Source of the DNA: Bosea sp. OAE506
GTDB taxonomy: Bacteria > Pseudomonadota > Alphaproteobacteria > Rhizobiales > Beijerinckiaceae
Direction of reading: 5' to 3'
Length of the DNA: 64,000 nucleotides
Assembly: GCF_040546595.1 (NCBI RefSeq)
Contig: NZ_JBEPOB010000001.1
Coordinates: 1,923,001-1,987,000, forward strand
Part shown: positions 1-9,070 of the stretch, piece by piece
Layout of the letters: every line of letters begins with the position of its first letter
Position numbering within the stretch: position 1 is the first letter of the stretch
The notes under the pieces: model-generated
What the model saw: only the letters and a program-made list of their open reading frames with translations
What the model was told of the DNA's origin: nothing
The model's database searches: none
Translations under genes and position numbers: made by a program

Positions 1-299
1 TCGACGCCGACCGCGAGCAGCGCGCCGACGACGATGACCGAGGAGATCGCGTTGGTGACCGACATCAGCGGGGTGTGCAGCGCCGGCGTCACCGACCAGA
101 CGACGTAGTAGCCGACGAAGACGGCCAGCACGAAGATGGCGAGGCGGAACACGGTCGGGTCGACGAAGCCGCCGGTCGCCGCGCTGGCGCCGGCCGCGAT
201 GCTGTCGGCATGCTGGGCGGCGAGATCGGCGGCCTGACGCGCCGCGGCCGCGACGGAGCGGGCCTGCTCGAGAGCCTGTTCGGGTGTCGGATTAGCCAT
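1..299 (-). CDS. pntAB: NAD(P) transhydrogenase alpha subunit part 2 (PntAB), partial
   Basis: Small membrane part of the split alpha subunit of proton-translocating NAD(P)+ transhydrogenase, which uses the proton gradient to make NADPH from NADH in the inner membrane. Only the first 99 residues lie in the window; the gene runs off the left edge. The reading frame starts [13 protein letters not shown], has an alanine-rich soluble lead of about 45 residues, then two hydrophobic segments (about 50-70 and 78-99). Its ATG overlaps the stop of pntAA by eight bases (ATGGCTAA), so the two are translationally coupled. pntB probably follows outside the window. Identification comes from position after pntAA and the typical short two-plus-helix form in Alphaproteobacteria. 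Confidence 0.88.
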   Translation of the reverse strand, partial: MANPTPEQALEQARSVAAAARQAADLAAQHADSIAAGASAATGGFVDPTVFRLAIFVLAVFVGYYVVWSVTPALHTPLMSVTNAISSVIVVGALLAVGV

Positions 300-1488
300 T
301 GGTGACGCTCCCCTCGACGGCCGGTGCGGGCTCTGGTTCTGGCTTGGGCGCGGGCTTGGCCGCAAAATTCGGATGGATCACGGCGCCGTCGCGGGTCAGG
401 GCGGTGGCCTTGACCAGCTCGTCGTCCCAGTTCACCGCGACCTTCTTCTCGGCCTTGTCGATCAGCGTCTCGACGAAGGCGAGCAGGTTCTTGGCGTAGA
501 GCTGCGAGGCGGTGGCTGGCAGGCGGCCGGGCACGTTGAGATGGCCGACGATGCGCACGCCATTGGGCGTCACCACGACCTCGCCGGGCTTGGCGAGCTC
601 GCAATTGCCGCCGCGCTCGACCGCGAGATCGACGATGACGGAGCCGGCCTTCATGCTCTCGACCATGGCGGCCGAGATCAGCTTCGGCGCCGGGCGCCCG
701 GGGATCAGCGCGGTGGTGATGACGATGTCCTGCTTGGCGATGTGGTTCGCCGTCAGCTCGGCCTGCTTGGCCTGGTATTCCTTGGACATTTCCTTGGCGT
801 AGCCGCCGGCCGTCTGCGCCTGCTTGAACTCCTCGTCCTCGACGGCGAGGAACTTGGCGCCGAGCGATTCGACCTGCTCCTTGGTGGCGGGGCGCACGTC
901 GGTGGCGGTGACGATGGCGCCGAGGCGCCGCGCGGTCGCGATCGCCTGCAGGCCGGCGACGCCGACGCCCATGATGAAGATGCGCGCGGCCGGCACGGTG
1001 CCCGCCGCCGTCATCATCATCGGCAGGGCGCGGCCATATTCGGCGGCGCCGTCGATGACAGCCCGGTAGCCGGCGAGGTTGGCCTGCGAGGAGAGCACGT
1101 CCATCACCTGCGCGCGGGTGATGCGCGGCATGAACTCCATCGCGAAGGCCGAGACCTTGGCCTTGGCGAGCGCTGCGAGCGCGGCCTCGTTGCCATAGGG
1201 ATCCATCGTCGCCACGACCAGCGCACCAGCGGGCAGGCCCTTGATCTCGCTCTCGGCGGGACGGCGCACCTTCAGCACGATGGCAGCGCCGGCGAGCGCG
1301 GCGGCGGCATCGGCGGCGATGGTCGCACCCGCGGCCTCGTAATCCGCGTCGGAGATACCGGAGGCGAGGCCGGCGCCGCTCTGCACGGCGATCTCGGCTC
1401 CCAGGGTCTTGAACTTGCGGACGGTCTCCGGCGTCACGGCGACGCGGGTCTCGGCCCCTTGCGTTTCGGCAGGCACGGCGATGCGCAT
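292..1488 (-). CDS. pntAA: NAD(P) transhydrogenase alpha subunit part 1 (PntAA)
   Basis: Soluble NAD(H)-binding domain I of proton-translocating transhydrogenase, 398 residues. The N-terminus ([21 protein letters not shown]) matches the alanine dehydrogenase/PNT N-terminal fold, and a Rossmann motif [17 protein letters not shown] near residue 175 followed by the acidic TDVRP stretch binds NAD. A long Pro/Glu/Ala linker near residues 375-390 leads to the separate membrane part PntAB, with which it overlaps by eight bases. The split arrangement is typical of Alphaproteobacteria. It lies 37 bases after the oxidase subunit IV gene on the same strand, so the two may be co-transcribed. Full length for the family. 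Confidence 0.95.
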   Translation of the reverse strand: MRIAVPAETQGAETRVAVTPETVRKFKTLGAEIAVQSGAGLASGISDADYEAAGATIAADAAAALAGAAIVLKVRRPAESEIKGLPAGALVVATMDPYGNEAALAALAKAKVSAFAMEFMPRITRAQVMDVLSSQANLAGYRAVIDGAAEYGRALPMMMTAAGTVPAARIFIMGVGVAGLQAIATARRLGAIVTATDVRPATKEQVESLGAKFLAVEDEEFKQAQTAGGYAKEMSKEYQAKQAELTANHIAKQDIVITTALIPGRPAPKLISAAMVESMKAGSVIVDLAVERGGNCELAKPGEVVVTPNGVRIVGHLNVPGRLPATASQLYAKNLLAFVETLIDKAEKKVAVNWDDELVKATALTRDGAVIHPNFAAKPAPKPEPEPAPAVEGSVTNG

Positions 1489-1525
1489 GGCGGCGGAACC
1501 TCTCGGCGCGTGTGTTCGGGCGGGA

Positions 1526-1825
1526 TCAGTGCGGGGCGGAGACGAGCAGCAGCGCCAGCAGCATCAGGGCCAGCGGCACCGCAGGCGCGCGCCAGCCGAT
1601 CGACTTCGAGGCGATGCCGACACCGGTGGCGACGAGGGTCAGCAGCGTGCCGATGATGGCGATGCCCCAGGCATGCTTGGTGCCGCCGACGGCGAGCACC
1701 GCGACGATGGCGAGGCAGGCGACCGTGCCGACTTCGGCGAAGTGGATGAAGCCCTGATAGGTCCGCTCATGCTCGCGGTAGTCCATCTGCGGAATGTCGG
1801 AAGCGGAGTGTCCGTGATCGGCCAT
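1526..1825 (-). CDS. aa3-type cytochrome c oxidase subunit IV
   Basis: Small accessory subunit of the aa3-type terminal oxidase, about 99 residues from the chosen start MADHGHSASDIPQMDYREHE. The short N-terminal part with the MDYREHERTYQGF signature is typical of the bacterial subunit IV family, and here it continues into two or three hydrophobic helices (about 30-50, 55-72, 78-95). An upstream in-frame ATG would add ten residues, but the chosen start gives the usual family N-terminus. Lies just upstream of pntAA in the same orientation; the other oxidase subunits are not in the window. The extra C-terminal helices are longer than the single-helix minimal form. Confidence 0.8.
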   Translation of the reverse strand: MADHGHSASDIPQMDYREHERTYQGFIHFAEVGTVACLAIVAVLAVGGTKHAWGIAIIGTLLTLVATGVGIASKSIGWRAPAVPLALMLLALLLVSAPH

Positions 1826-2019
1826 GGTCTGATCCTGAGAAAAAGCTCGTCGCATGCCGTGTAGCGCACCTGCGGGAGGTCGGCAACGGAGCGCCGCGGC
1901 CAGCCTTCCGCAAGGGCGGTCCGCCCCCGCAGCGAAACGCCTCTACTGCAGCGGATGGGCCATGTAAATCGATTTAGCCGGACGAAAAACCGCATCCACG
2001 ATCGCGCCTTTTGCGATGC

Positions 2020-2238
2020 TCAGGCGATGATGTCGGGGGTCAGCGCATCCTCGATCTGCGAGATGCGGTCCTTGAGGTAGAGCTTGCGCTTCTTCAGCCG
2101 CTGAACCTGGACCTGATTGATGGCGCCGACACGCTCCAGCGCGTCGATCGCGCTGTCGAGGTCGCGATGCTCCTCGCGCAGCCGGGCCAGTTCCGTGGTG
2201 AAGGCCTCGACCTCGTCAGGGCTGAGCTCGAATCCCAT
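2020..2238 (-). CDS. DUF465 (YdcH-like) small coiled-coil protein
   Basis: Protein of about 72 residues starting MGFELSPDEVEAF; an upstream in-frame ATG would add seven residues. It is almost all helical, with a heptad-rich N-terminal helix and the basic motif VQRLKKRKLYLKDRISQIED, which is the hallmark of the DUF465/YdcH family (the L-K-K-x-K-L-x-L-K-D core). Function of the family is unknown; the proteins are small cytoplasmic helical hairpins. A second, divergent DUF465 gene begins 230 bases away, so this is a head-to-head pair of paralogues. Confidence 0.85.
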   Translation of the reverse strand: MGFELSPDEVEAFTTELARLREEHRDLDSAIDALERVGAINQVQVQRLKKRKLYLKDRISQIEDALTPDIIA

Positions 2239-2469
2239 GGAGTGCCGCCGTCCCATCATCGCCGCGATTGGCGGCGACTATGGTCAGACGCCGGGCGCCC
2301 CGCAAGTGCGGGAACGGCCCTGCGGGTGCGGCACGTCGCATTCGCGCGGCCGGAGAAAGGAGTCGGTCACGATCACAGAATGTCATGCCGTCCGGCGGGA
2401 CCATCCGGCAGACGTGAAGCCGGCTCTATGTCACATTGATCGCGTCAACCGCTCATCAGGAGGATCCAG

Positions 2470-2658
2470 ATGTCGCTGCAGACCCATCTCGTCGAACTCG
2501 AACGCAAGCATCGTCAGCTCGAGGAAGCCATCGCCCAGGCCGTGGCCCGCCCCTCCTCCGACGGTCTGACCGTGGTCGAGCTGAAGCGAAAGAAGCTGCT
2601 GCTGAAGGAGGAGATCGAGCGGGTGCGGCAGACCATGCCGGACCGAACGCTCCATTGA
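2470..2658 (+). CDS. DUF465 (YdcH-like) small coiled-coil protein
   Basis: Protein of 62 residues beginning MSLQTHLVELERKHRQLEE with the family signature VELKRKKLLLKEEIERVRQ near its C-terminus. A good ribosome-binding site (AGGAGG at about 2458-2464) precedes the ATG. The gene is followed by a strong intrinsic terminator, so it forms its own unit. It is a paralogue of the divergent gene at 2020-2238 and shares the same helix-turn-helix hairpin architecture. Function unknown. Confidence 0.88.
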   Translation: MSLQTHLVELERKHRQLEEAIAQAVARPSSDGLTVVELKRKKLLLKEEIERVRQTMPDRTLH

Positions 2659-2698
2659 GCGCCGGCCCACCGGGCCGAAGTTGCGTCGCGTGTTCCGG

Positions 2699-2724
2699 CC
2701 GGCCCCGAAAGGGGCCGGTTTTTT
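2699..2724 (+). terminator. Rho-independent terminator after the DUF465 gene
   Basis: Perfect 8-bp stem CCGGCCCC / GGGGCCGG with a GAAA tetraloop followed by six T. It lies 41 bases after the stop codon at 2658 and before opgD. Confidence 0.9.
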
Positions 2725-2810
2725 CATGGCTGCACGGGCCGGCCGCGGGCGAGCCGGAACTTCCGCCTCCGGTTCCTGTTGGGGCTGCAGCACCAGCAGG
2801 ACGGACAGAA

Positions 2811-4463
2811 ATGATGCGGTTTGACCCCGATGAACGCTCGGCTGCGGGCCGCGATGCGGAGCCCGACAGGGGCGGTGCGCGCTCGCGCCGGTCTCTGCTG
2901 GGGCTGCTCGCTTCCGCCAGCGCCTTCGTCGCGCTGCCGGCGGGCGCGCAGGCGCCGGCGCCCGGGCCGCAGAAGAGCTTCGGCTATGACGACGTCGTGG
3001 CGCGGGCGCGCCAGCTCGGCGAGCGGCCCTTCGACAAGGATGGCGCGGGCATTCCCGCCGAGCTCTCGCAGCTGACCTATGACAGCTATCGCGAGATTCG
3101 CTTCCGCCGCGACAAGGCCTTCTGGCGCGAAGGTGGCTCGGATTTCCGGCTCCTGCCGTTCCATCTCGGCTTCCTGCACGACAAGCCGGTGCAACTCCAC
3201 GTCATCAACCATGGCGCGGCGATGCCGATCCCCTTCACCACCTCCCTGTTCGAATACGGGAAGGTGCCGGTGCCCAAGGGGCTCTCGCCCTCGCTCGGCT
3301 TCGCGGGGTTCGCGGTGACGACGAATCTCAACGATCCGCGGGTGCAGGACGAGGTCATTTCCTTTCTCGGCGCGAGCTATTTCAGGCTGATCGGGCGCGG
3401 TCATCGCTACGGGCTCTCGGCCCGCTCGCTGGCGCTCGACATTGGCGGTGCGCAGCCGGAGGAGTTTCCCTTCATGCGCGCGCTCTGGCTGGAGGAGCCC
3501 TCGCGCGATTCGGCGGATCTGGTGATCTACGCCCTGCTCGATTCGCCCTCGGTGGCCGGTGCCTATCGCTATGTCGTCAGGCCCGGGGCCACGACGCATG
3601 TCGACGTCACCGCCACGATCTTTCCACGCAAGGTGATCGAGCGCATCGGCATCGCGCCGCTGACCTCGATGTTTCAGGCCGGCGAGGGCGATCTCGCCCA
3701 GCGCAGCGATTTCCGCCCGGAGATCCATGATTCGGACGGGCTGATGATGCAGGCCGGCAGCGGTGAGTGGATCTGGCGGCCGCTGCGCAACCCGAAGGGT
3801 CTGCGCATCTCGAGCTTCGGCGACCGGAATCCGAAGGGGTTCGGGCTGATGCAGCGGGACCGCGACTTCGGGAACTACCAGGACCTCGAGGCGCATTACC
3901 ATGCAAGGCCAGGCTACTGGGTCGAGCCGCAGGGCGAGTGGGGCGAGGGGCGCATCGAGCTGATCGAGATCCCGACGGACAACGAGGCCTTCGACAATAT
4001 TGGCGCCTGCTGGACGCCGAACACGCCGCTTCCGACCGGAGAGCCGTCCGAGTTCCGCTACCGCATCACCGCCCTGTCCACGACGGATGATCTGCACCCT
4101 TACGCGCAGACGCGGCACAGCTTCGCGGGGTCGGATATCGAGGATGGGCATGTCGCCGGCCAGGGCACCAAGCGCTTCATCGTCGACTTCGCCGGCGGCG
4201 ATCTCGGCTACTACCTGGCCGATCCCGGGCGGGTGGAACTCGAGGCGTCGGTGACGGCGGGCTCGATCGGCACGCGCATCCTGCAGCCGAATCCGGCGGC
4301 GGGCGGTTTCCGCTGCATCGTCGATGCCAGCCTGCCGGACGGGCAGACGGCCGAACTCCGGCTGTTCCTGCGGGCCCGGGGGCGGACCCTCTCGGAGACC
4401 TGGATCAACACCTGGACGGCGCCGGCGCCGGCGCCGCCTGCGCCCGCGCCGGCCAAGGAATGA
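2811..4463 (+). CDS. opgD: Periplasmic glucan biosynthesis protein (OpgD/OpgG family)
   Basis: Periplasmic protein for osmoregulated periplasmic glucan synthesis, 550 residues, close to the family norm. The N-terminus holds a twin-arginine-type signal (SRRSLLGLLASASAFVALP, about residues 25-45, then AGAQA), which favours OpgD, the Tat-exported member, over Sec-exported OpgG. After it come family motifs such as FGYDDVVARARQL, YREIRFRRDKAFWR and the MLGASYFR-like FLGASYFRLIG. The C-terminus is an Ala/Pro-rich tail. I chose the ATG at 2811 because the signal region follows it; the frame stays open upstream without family similarity. No glucosyltransferase opgH gene is visible nearby. Confidence 0.9.
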   Translation: MMRFDPDERSAAGRDAEPDRGGARSRRSLLGLLASASAFVALPAGAQAPAPGPQKSFGYDDVVARARQLGERPFDKDGAGIPAELSQLTYDSYREIRFRRDKAFWREGGSDFRLLPFHLGFLHDKPVQLHVINHGAAMPIPFTTSLFEYGKVPVPKGLSPSLGFAGFAVTTNLNDPRVQDEVISFLGASYFRLIGRGHRYGLSARSLALDIGGAQPEEFPFMRALWLEEPSRDSADLVIYALLDSPSVAGAYRYVVRPGATTHVDVTATIFPRKVIERIGIAPLTSMFQAGEGDLAQRSDFRPEIHDSDGLMMQAGSGEWIWRPLRNPKGLRISSFGDRNPKGFGLMQRDRDFGNYQDLEAHYHARPGYWVEPQGEWGEGRIELIEIPTDNEAFDNIGACWTPNTPLPTGEPSEFRYRITALSTTDDLHPYAQTRHSFAGSDIEDGHVAGQGTKRFIVDFAGGDLGYYLADPGRVELEASVTAGSIGTRILQPNPAAGGFRCIVDASLPDGQTAELRLFLRARGRTLSETWINTWTAPAPAPPAPAPAKE

Positions 4464-4469
4464 GCGCGC

Positions 4470-6098
4470 TCACAGGGCCTTCGCCATCTCGCGCAGGCGG
4501 AACTTCTGGATCTTGCCGGTCGAGGTCTTCGGGACTTCGGTGAAGACCACGGTCCGCGGGCATTTGAAGGCGGCGAGGTGCTGGCGGCACCAGGCGACGA
4601 TCTCCGCTTCGGTCGCGGACTGGCCGGGCTTCAACTCGACGAAGGCGCAGGGCGTCTCGCCCCATTTGTCGTCGGGCCGGGCCACGACGGCGGCCGCCTG
4701 GATCGCCGGGTGCTTGTAGAGCGCGTCCTCGACCTCGATCGAGGAGATGTTCTCGCCGCCGGAGATGATGATGTCCTTGGAGCGGTCCTTCAGCTGGATG
4801 TAGCCGTCGGGATAGCGCACGCCGAGATCGCCGGTGTGGAACCAGCCGCCGGCGAAGGCGGCCTGCGTCGACTTCGCGTTCTTGAGATAGCCCTTCATCA
4901 CGACATTGCCGCGCATCATGACCTCGCCCATCGTGGCGCCGTCGCGCGGGACCGGCTGCATCGTCTCGGGGTCGAGCACGTCGAGCCCTTCCAGCGCCGG
5001 GTAGCGCACGCCCTGGCGCGCCTTCAGCACGGCCTGCTCGGGGGCCGGCAGCGCATCCCAGTCACGGTTCCAGTCGTTGACGACGGCGGGGCCGTAGCAC
5101 TCCGTCAGCCCGTAGAGATGCGTCACCTCGAAGCCGGCCTGCTTCATGCCGGCGAGCACGGCCTCCGGTGGCGGGGCGGCGGCGGTGAAGAAGGAGACCG
5201 TCTGCGGAAAGTCGCGGCGCTCCTCGGCGGGCGCGTTGAGCAGGGCCGACATCACGATCGGCGCGCCGCAGAGATGGGTCACGCCATGGTCGGCGAGCGC
5301 ATCGTACATCGCCCTGGCGCGGACCTGGCGCAGGCAGACATGGGTGCCGGCGACCAGCGAGATCGACCAGGGGAAGCACCAGCCGTTGCAGTGGAACATC
5401 GGCAGCGTCCAGAGATAGACCGGGTGCCGGCCCATCTGGCCCGTGAGGATGTTCGAGGTCGCCAGCAGATTGGCGCCGCGGTGGTGATAGACAACGCCCT
5501 TGGGGTCGCCGGTCGTGCCGGAGGTGTAGTTCAGGGCGATCGCGTCCCACTCGTCGTCGGGCATCCGCCAGGCAAAAGTCGGATCGCCGGTGGCGATGAA
5601 CGCCTCGTATTCGATGCTGCCGAGCCGTTCGCCGGGGCCGTCATAGACGGGGTCGTCATAGTCGATGACCAGGGGCTTGGCCTTGCACAGCGCCAGCGCC
5701 TCCTTGATCGTCTTCGAGAACTCCCGGTCGGTGATCAGGACCTTGGCTTCGCCGTGATCCAGCGAAAACGCGATGATCGCGGCGTCGAGGCGGGTGTTGA
5801 GCGTGTTGAGCACGGCACCGCACATCGGCACGCCGTAATGGCATTCGAGCATCGCCGGGGTGTTGGGCAGCATGGCGGCGACGGTGTCGTTCTTGCCGAT
5901 GCCGTGGCGGGCGAGCGCCGAGGCGAGCCGGCGCGAGCGGGCGTAGAAATCCGCATAGCTGCGGCGCAGGGGCCCGTGAATGATCGCGATGTGGTCCGGA
6001 TAGACGCTCGCCGCGCGCTCGAGGAAAGGCAGGGGCGTCAGCGGCTGGTGGTTGGCCGGGTTGCGGTCGAGATCGGTGTCATAGGCGGATATGGTCAT
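4470..6098 (-). CDS. Acyl-CoA synthetase, AMP-forming (AlkK/DmdB-like)
   Basis: Cytoplasmic adenylate-forming ligase joining a carboxylic acid to CoA with ATP, 542 residues from the start MTISAYDTDLDRNPANHQPL. The ATP/AMP motif YTSGTTGDPKGVVY is at about 192-204, the HTGDLGVRYPDGYIQLKDR hinge block near 440-460, and the C-terminal catalytic lysine sits in PKTSTGKIQKF near 530. The sequence resembles the medium-chain AlkK and methylmercaptopropionate-CoA ligase DmdB group; the substrate cannot be fixed from sequence. Stands alone on the minus strand, convergent with opgD six bases away. Confidence 0.85.
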   Translation of the reverse strand: MTISAYDTDLDRNPANHQPLTPLPFLERAASVYPDHIAIIHGPLRRSYADFYARSRRLASALARHGIGKNDTVAAMLPNTPAMLECHYGVPMCGAVLNTLNTRLDAAIIAFSLDHGEAKVLITDREFSKTIKEALALCKAKPLVIDYDDPVYDGPGERLGSIEYEAFIATGDPTFAWRMPDDEWDAIALNYTSGTTGDPKGVVYHHRGANLLATSNILTGQMGRHPVYLWTLPMFHCNGWCFPWSISLVAGTHVCLRQVRARAMYDALADHGVTHLCGAPIVMSALLNAPAEERRDFPQTVSFFTAAAPPPEAVLAGMKQAGFEVTHLYGLTECYGPAVVNDWNRDWDALPAPEQAVLKARQGVRYPALEGLDVLDPETMQPVPRDGATMGEVMMRGNVVMKGYLKNAKSTQAAFAGGWFHTGDLGVRYPDGYIQLKDRSKDIIISGGENISSIEVEDALYKHPAIQAAAVVARPDDKWGETPCAFVELKPGQSATEAEIVAWCRQHLAAFKCPRTVVFTEVPKTSTGKIQKFRLREMAKAL

Positions 6099-6196
6099 GC
6101 GGTGTCCCCTCCCGTTCGGCTTAGCCTCTGCGGGCCCCGGCGATAATCCATCCCTTCGGCCCATCGCGCGCAAGGGGGCGCGTGCGTGGGCGGTCC

Positions 6197-6961
6197 TCAG
6201 CCGAGCCAGTGCAGGCCGTTCAGCCCGTCATAGGTGAGTTTCAGCCCGACCAGCAGGAGCAGGCTGTAGATGATCCGGTAGAAGCGCTTCACCGGGACCT
6301 TCCGGACCAGCCAGACGCCCGCCACCGTCGAGACGATGGCGACCGGCAGCAGCGCCAGCGAGGCGGTGAGGTTGGCGGTCGTGAACTGGCCGAGCGCGAT
6401 ATAGGGCACGACCTTGATGATGTTGATCAGCGCGAAGAACAGCGCCCCGGTGCCGACGAAGACGGCCGGCGGCAGCCGCAGCGGCATGGTGTAGATCTGG
6501 TAGGGCGGGCCGCCGGCATGCGCGATCATGCTGGTGAAGCCCGAGAGTGCGCCCCAGAAAGTCCCTTGCGGATAGTTCGATCGTGTCGGCGGCAGTTCCG
6601 CCTTGCCGCCGGAGACGAGATTGCGCAGCGCGAAGACGACCGAGATCAGCCCGATGGCCAGTACGACCGCGCCATCGGCCACACGCGCCGCCAGCAGATA
6701 GCCCGCGAAGATGCCGAGCGCGGCACCCGGCAGGAGCGTCGCCAGCGTGCGGCGGTCGAAATCACGGCGGTAGGACCAGACGGTCACGACATCCTGCGAC
6801 ATCAGCACCGGCAGCATGATCGCGGCCGCCGTCACCGGCGAGACGACCTGCGCCATCAGCGGCAGCGAGAGCAGGCCGAGCCCCGAGAAGCCGCCCTTGG
6901 ACAGGCCCATCAGGATGACCGCCGGCACCATGGCGGCGAAGAAGGCGGGGTCGAGCAGCAT
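6197..6961 (-). CDS. TauE/SafE family membrane permease (sulfite exporter family)
   Basis: Integral inner-membrane protein of about 254 residues from MLLDPAFFAAMVPAVILMG; two earlier in-frame starts are possible but add non-hydrophobic sequence. About eight hydrophobic segments are visible, with the TauE/SafE family repeats GLSKGGFSGLGLLSLPLMA near the N-terminus and GALSGFTSMIAHAGGPPYQIY near residue 130. The family exports sulfite or other sulfur-containing anions, but the substrate here is unknown. It is divergent from prpE, whose start lies 177 bases away. A second, only distantly similar family member is at 36077-36859. Confidence 0.85.
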   Translation of the reverse strand: MLLDPAFFAAMVPAVILMGLSKGGFSGLGLLSLPLMAQVVSPVTAAAIMLPVLMSQDVVTVWSYRRDFDRRTLATLLPGAALGIFAGYLLAARVADGAVVLAIGLISVVFALRNLVSGGKAELPPTRSNYPQGTFWGALSGFTSMIAHAGGPPYQIYTMPLRLPPAVFVGTGALFFALINIIKVVPYIALGQFTTANLTASLALLPVAIVSTVAGVWLVRKVPVKRFYRIIYSLLLLVGLKLTYDGLNGLHWLG

Positions 6962-7137
6962 GGTGAGGGAGGTCCGAAAGGCGAAGGGCGGCGCTTGCGC
7001 CAGATCAACCGTGGCATCTCCCGCGCCGCGGTAGAAGATCAAGGGCGCGGGGGCGCCATGTGCGAAAGTCGCTCTCGACGGCGCGCCGTGCCTCTGTGAA
7101 GGGATGGCGACAACAAAAAAGCGAGGGGGAAGGTGCC

Positions 7138-9048
7138 ATGACGGAGCAGGGCCGCTACGGCGAAGTCTATGGGCGCTGGCAGGCCGATCCGGAGGGGTTC
7201 TGGGCGGAGGCCGCCCAGGCGATCGAGTGGATCTCGCCGCCGAAGCGCATCTTCGATCCCGCCCAGGGCGCCTATGGCCGCTGGTTCCCGGACGCGACCT
7301 GCAACACGTGCTTCAACGCGCTCGACCGGCATGTGCGCGACGGGCGCGGCGAGCAGCCGGCGCTGATCCATGACAGCCCGGTCACGGGCACCAAGAGCGT
7401 CTTCACCTATGCGCAGATGCTCGACGAGGTCGGGGCGCTCGCGGCCGTGCTGCAGGACCTCGGCGTCGCCAAGGGCGACCGTGTCGTCCTCTACATGCCG
7501 ATGGTGCCGGAAGCAGCCTTCGCCATGCTCGCCTGCGCCCGCATCGGCGCAGTGCATTCGGTGGTGTTCGGCGGCTTCGCGGCCAAGGAACTGGCGACGC
7601 GCATCGAGGATGCGACGCCCAAGGTCATCCTGGCCGCGACCTGCGGCATCGAGCCCAGCCGCGTCGTCGAATACAAGCCGCTGCTCGACCAGGCGATCGA
7701 GCTGTCCGCGCACAAGCCGCAGACCTGCCTGATCCTGCAGCGGCCGCAGGTCGAGGCGTCGATGCACGCCACCCGCGACAAGAACTGGCGCATGCTGGTC
7801 GCGGCCGCCAAGGCGCAAGGGCGCCGCGCCGAATGCGTCCCCGTCGCGGCGACCGACCCGCTCTACATCCTCTACACCTCCGGCACCACGGGTAAGCCCA
7901 AGGGCGTGGTGCGCGACAATGGCGGCCATCTGGTCGCGCTGAAATGGACGATGGACAATCTCTACGGCGTGAAGCCCGGCGAGGTGATGATCACCGCGTC
8001 GGATGTCGGCTGGGTCGTCGGCCACAGCTACATCGTCTATGCGCCGCTGATCCAGGGCGCGACCTCGGTGCTCTACGAGGGCAAGCCGGTGGGCACGCCC
8101 GATGCCGGCGCCTTCTGGCGGTTGATCGCCGAGCACAAGGCGGTCGTGCTGTTCACGGCGCCCACCGCCTTCCGCGCCATCCGCAAGGAGGACCCGCAGG
8201 CGAGCCTGCTGCCGGCCTATGATCTCTCGCATTTCCGGGCGCTGTTCCTGGCGGGTGAGCGGGCCGATCCCGACACGCTGGTCTGGGCACAGGACATCCT
8301 GAAGGTGCCGGTGATCGACCATTGGTGGCAGACGGAGACCGGCTCGCCGATCGTCGGCAACCCGATCGGCCTCGGATTGCTGCCGGTGAAGCCGGGTTCC
8401 CCGACGGTGCCGATGCCGGGCTATGACGTGCAATGCGTCGACGAGGGCGGGCGGCCGGTGCCGGCCGGCACGATGGGCGCGATCGTGATCAAGCTGCCGC
8501 TGCCGCCCTGCGCCCTGCCGACCCTGTGGCAGGCGGAAGAGTGCTTCGTCGAATCCTATCTCGCCGCCTATCCGGGCTTCTATAACACCTCGGATGCCGG
8601 CTTCATCGATGCCGACGGCTATGTCTTCATCATGGGGCGCACCGACGACATCATCAATGTCGCCGGCCACCGCCTCTCGACGGGGGGCATGGAGGAGGTG
8701 CTGGCCTCGCATCCGGCGGTGGCGGAATGCGCGGTCGTCGGCATCCGCGACGCGGTCAAGGGCGAGCAGCCCTGCGGCTTCGTCGTGCTCAAATCCGGCA
8801 TCACCCAAAGCCCGGATGCAGTCGAGCGCGAACTGGTGGCGCTGGTGCGCGATAAGATCGGACCCGTGGCCGCGTTCCGGCTGGCGCTGACGGTCGGGCG
8901 GCTGCCCAAGACGCGCTCGGGCAAGATCCTGCGCGCGACGATGAAGAAGATCGCCGATGGCGAGGACTACGCCATGCCGGCGACGATCGAGGATCCGGCG
9001 GTGCTGGACGAGATCGGGCTGGCGCTGAAGGCGAAGGGGCTGGGGTAG
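7138..9048 (+). CDS. prpE: Propionyl-CoA synthetase (PrpE-type acyl-CoA synthetase)
   Basis: Cytoplasmic AMP-forming ligase of 636 residues that most likely makes propionyl-CoA from propionate. The N-terminal block YGRWQADPEGFWAEAAQAI followed by EWISPPKRIFDP is characteristic of PrpE/ACSS3-type enzymes and differs from acetyl-CoA synthetase. The ATP motif YTSGTTGKPKGVVRDNGGH lies near 244-262, and the catalytic lysine in RSGKILRATMKK near 596. The ATG at 7138 directly follows a GGGGGAAGG-type ribosome-binding site. No methylcitrate-cycle genes are adjacent, so propionate would enter another pathway elsewhere. Confidence 0.88.
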   Translation: MTEQGRYGEVYGRWQADPEGFWAEAAQAIEWISPPKRIFDPAQGAYGRWFPDATCNTCFNALDRHVRDGRGEQPALIHDSPVTGTKSVFTYAQMLDEVGALAAVLQDLGVAKGDRVVLYMPMVPEAAFAMLACARIGAVHSVVFGGFAAKELATRIEDATPKVILAATCGIEPSRVVEYKPLLDQAIELSAHKPQTCLILQRPQVEASMHATRDKNWRMLVAAAKAQGRRAECVPVAATDPLYILYTSGTTGKPKGVVRDNGGHLVALKWTMDNLYGVKPGEVMITASDVGWVVGHSYIVYAPLIQGATSVLYEGKPVGTPDAGAFWRLIAEHKAVVLFTAPTAFRAIRKEDPQASLLPAYDLSHFRALFLAGERADPDTLVWAQDILKVPVIDHWWQTETGSPIVGNPIGLGLLPVKPGSPTVPMPGYDVQCVDEGGRPVPAGTMGAIVIKLPLPPCALPTLWQAEECFVESYLAAYPGFYNTSDAGFIDADGYVFIMGRTDDIINVAGHRLSTGGMEEVLASHPAVAECAVVGIRDAVKGEQPCGFVVLKSGITQSPDAVERELVALVRDKIGPVAAFRLALTVGRLPKTRSGKILRATMKKIADGEDYAMPATIEDPAVLDEIGLALKAKGLG

Positions 9049-9070
9049 GGGGCCGGCGCGGATCGCAGGG

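Noticed and set aside
1965..1976. TAAATCGATTTA palindrome ahead of the oxidase subunit
   Set aside because: Short 12-base palindrome; spacing differs from the 41786 operator, and there is no regulator nearby to link it to.
2724..4151. Long minus-strand frame opposite opgD
   Set aside because: Shadow of opgD; no protein family pattern and no ribosome-binding site.
7039..8808. Long minus-strand frame opposite prpE
   Set aside because: Shadow frame; His/Arg/Asp-rich composition typical of antisense to GC-rich genes.
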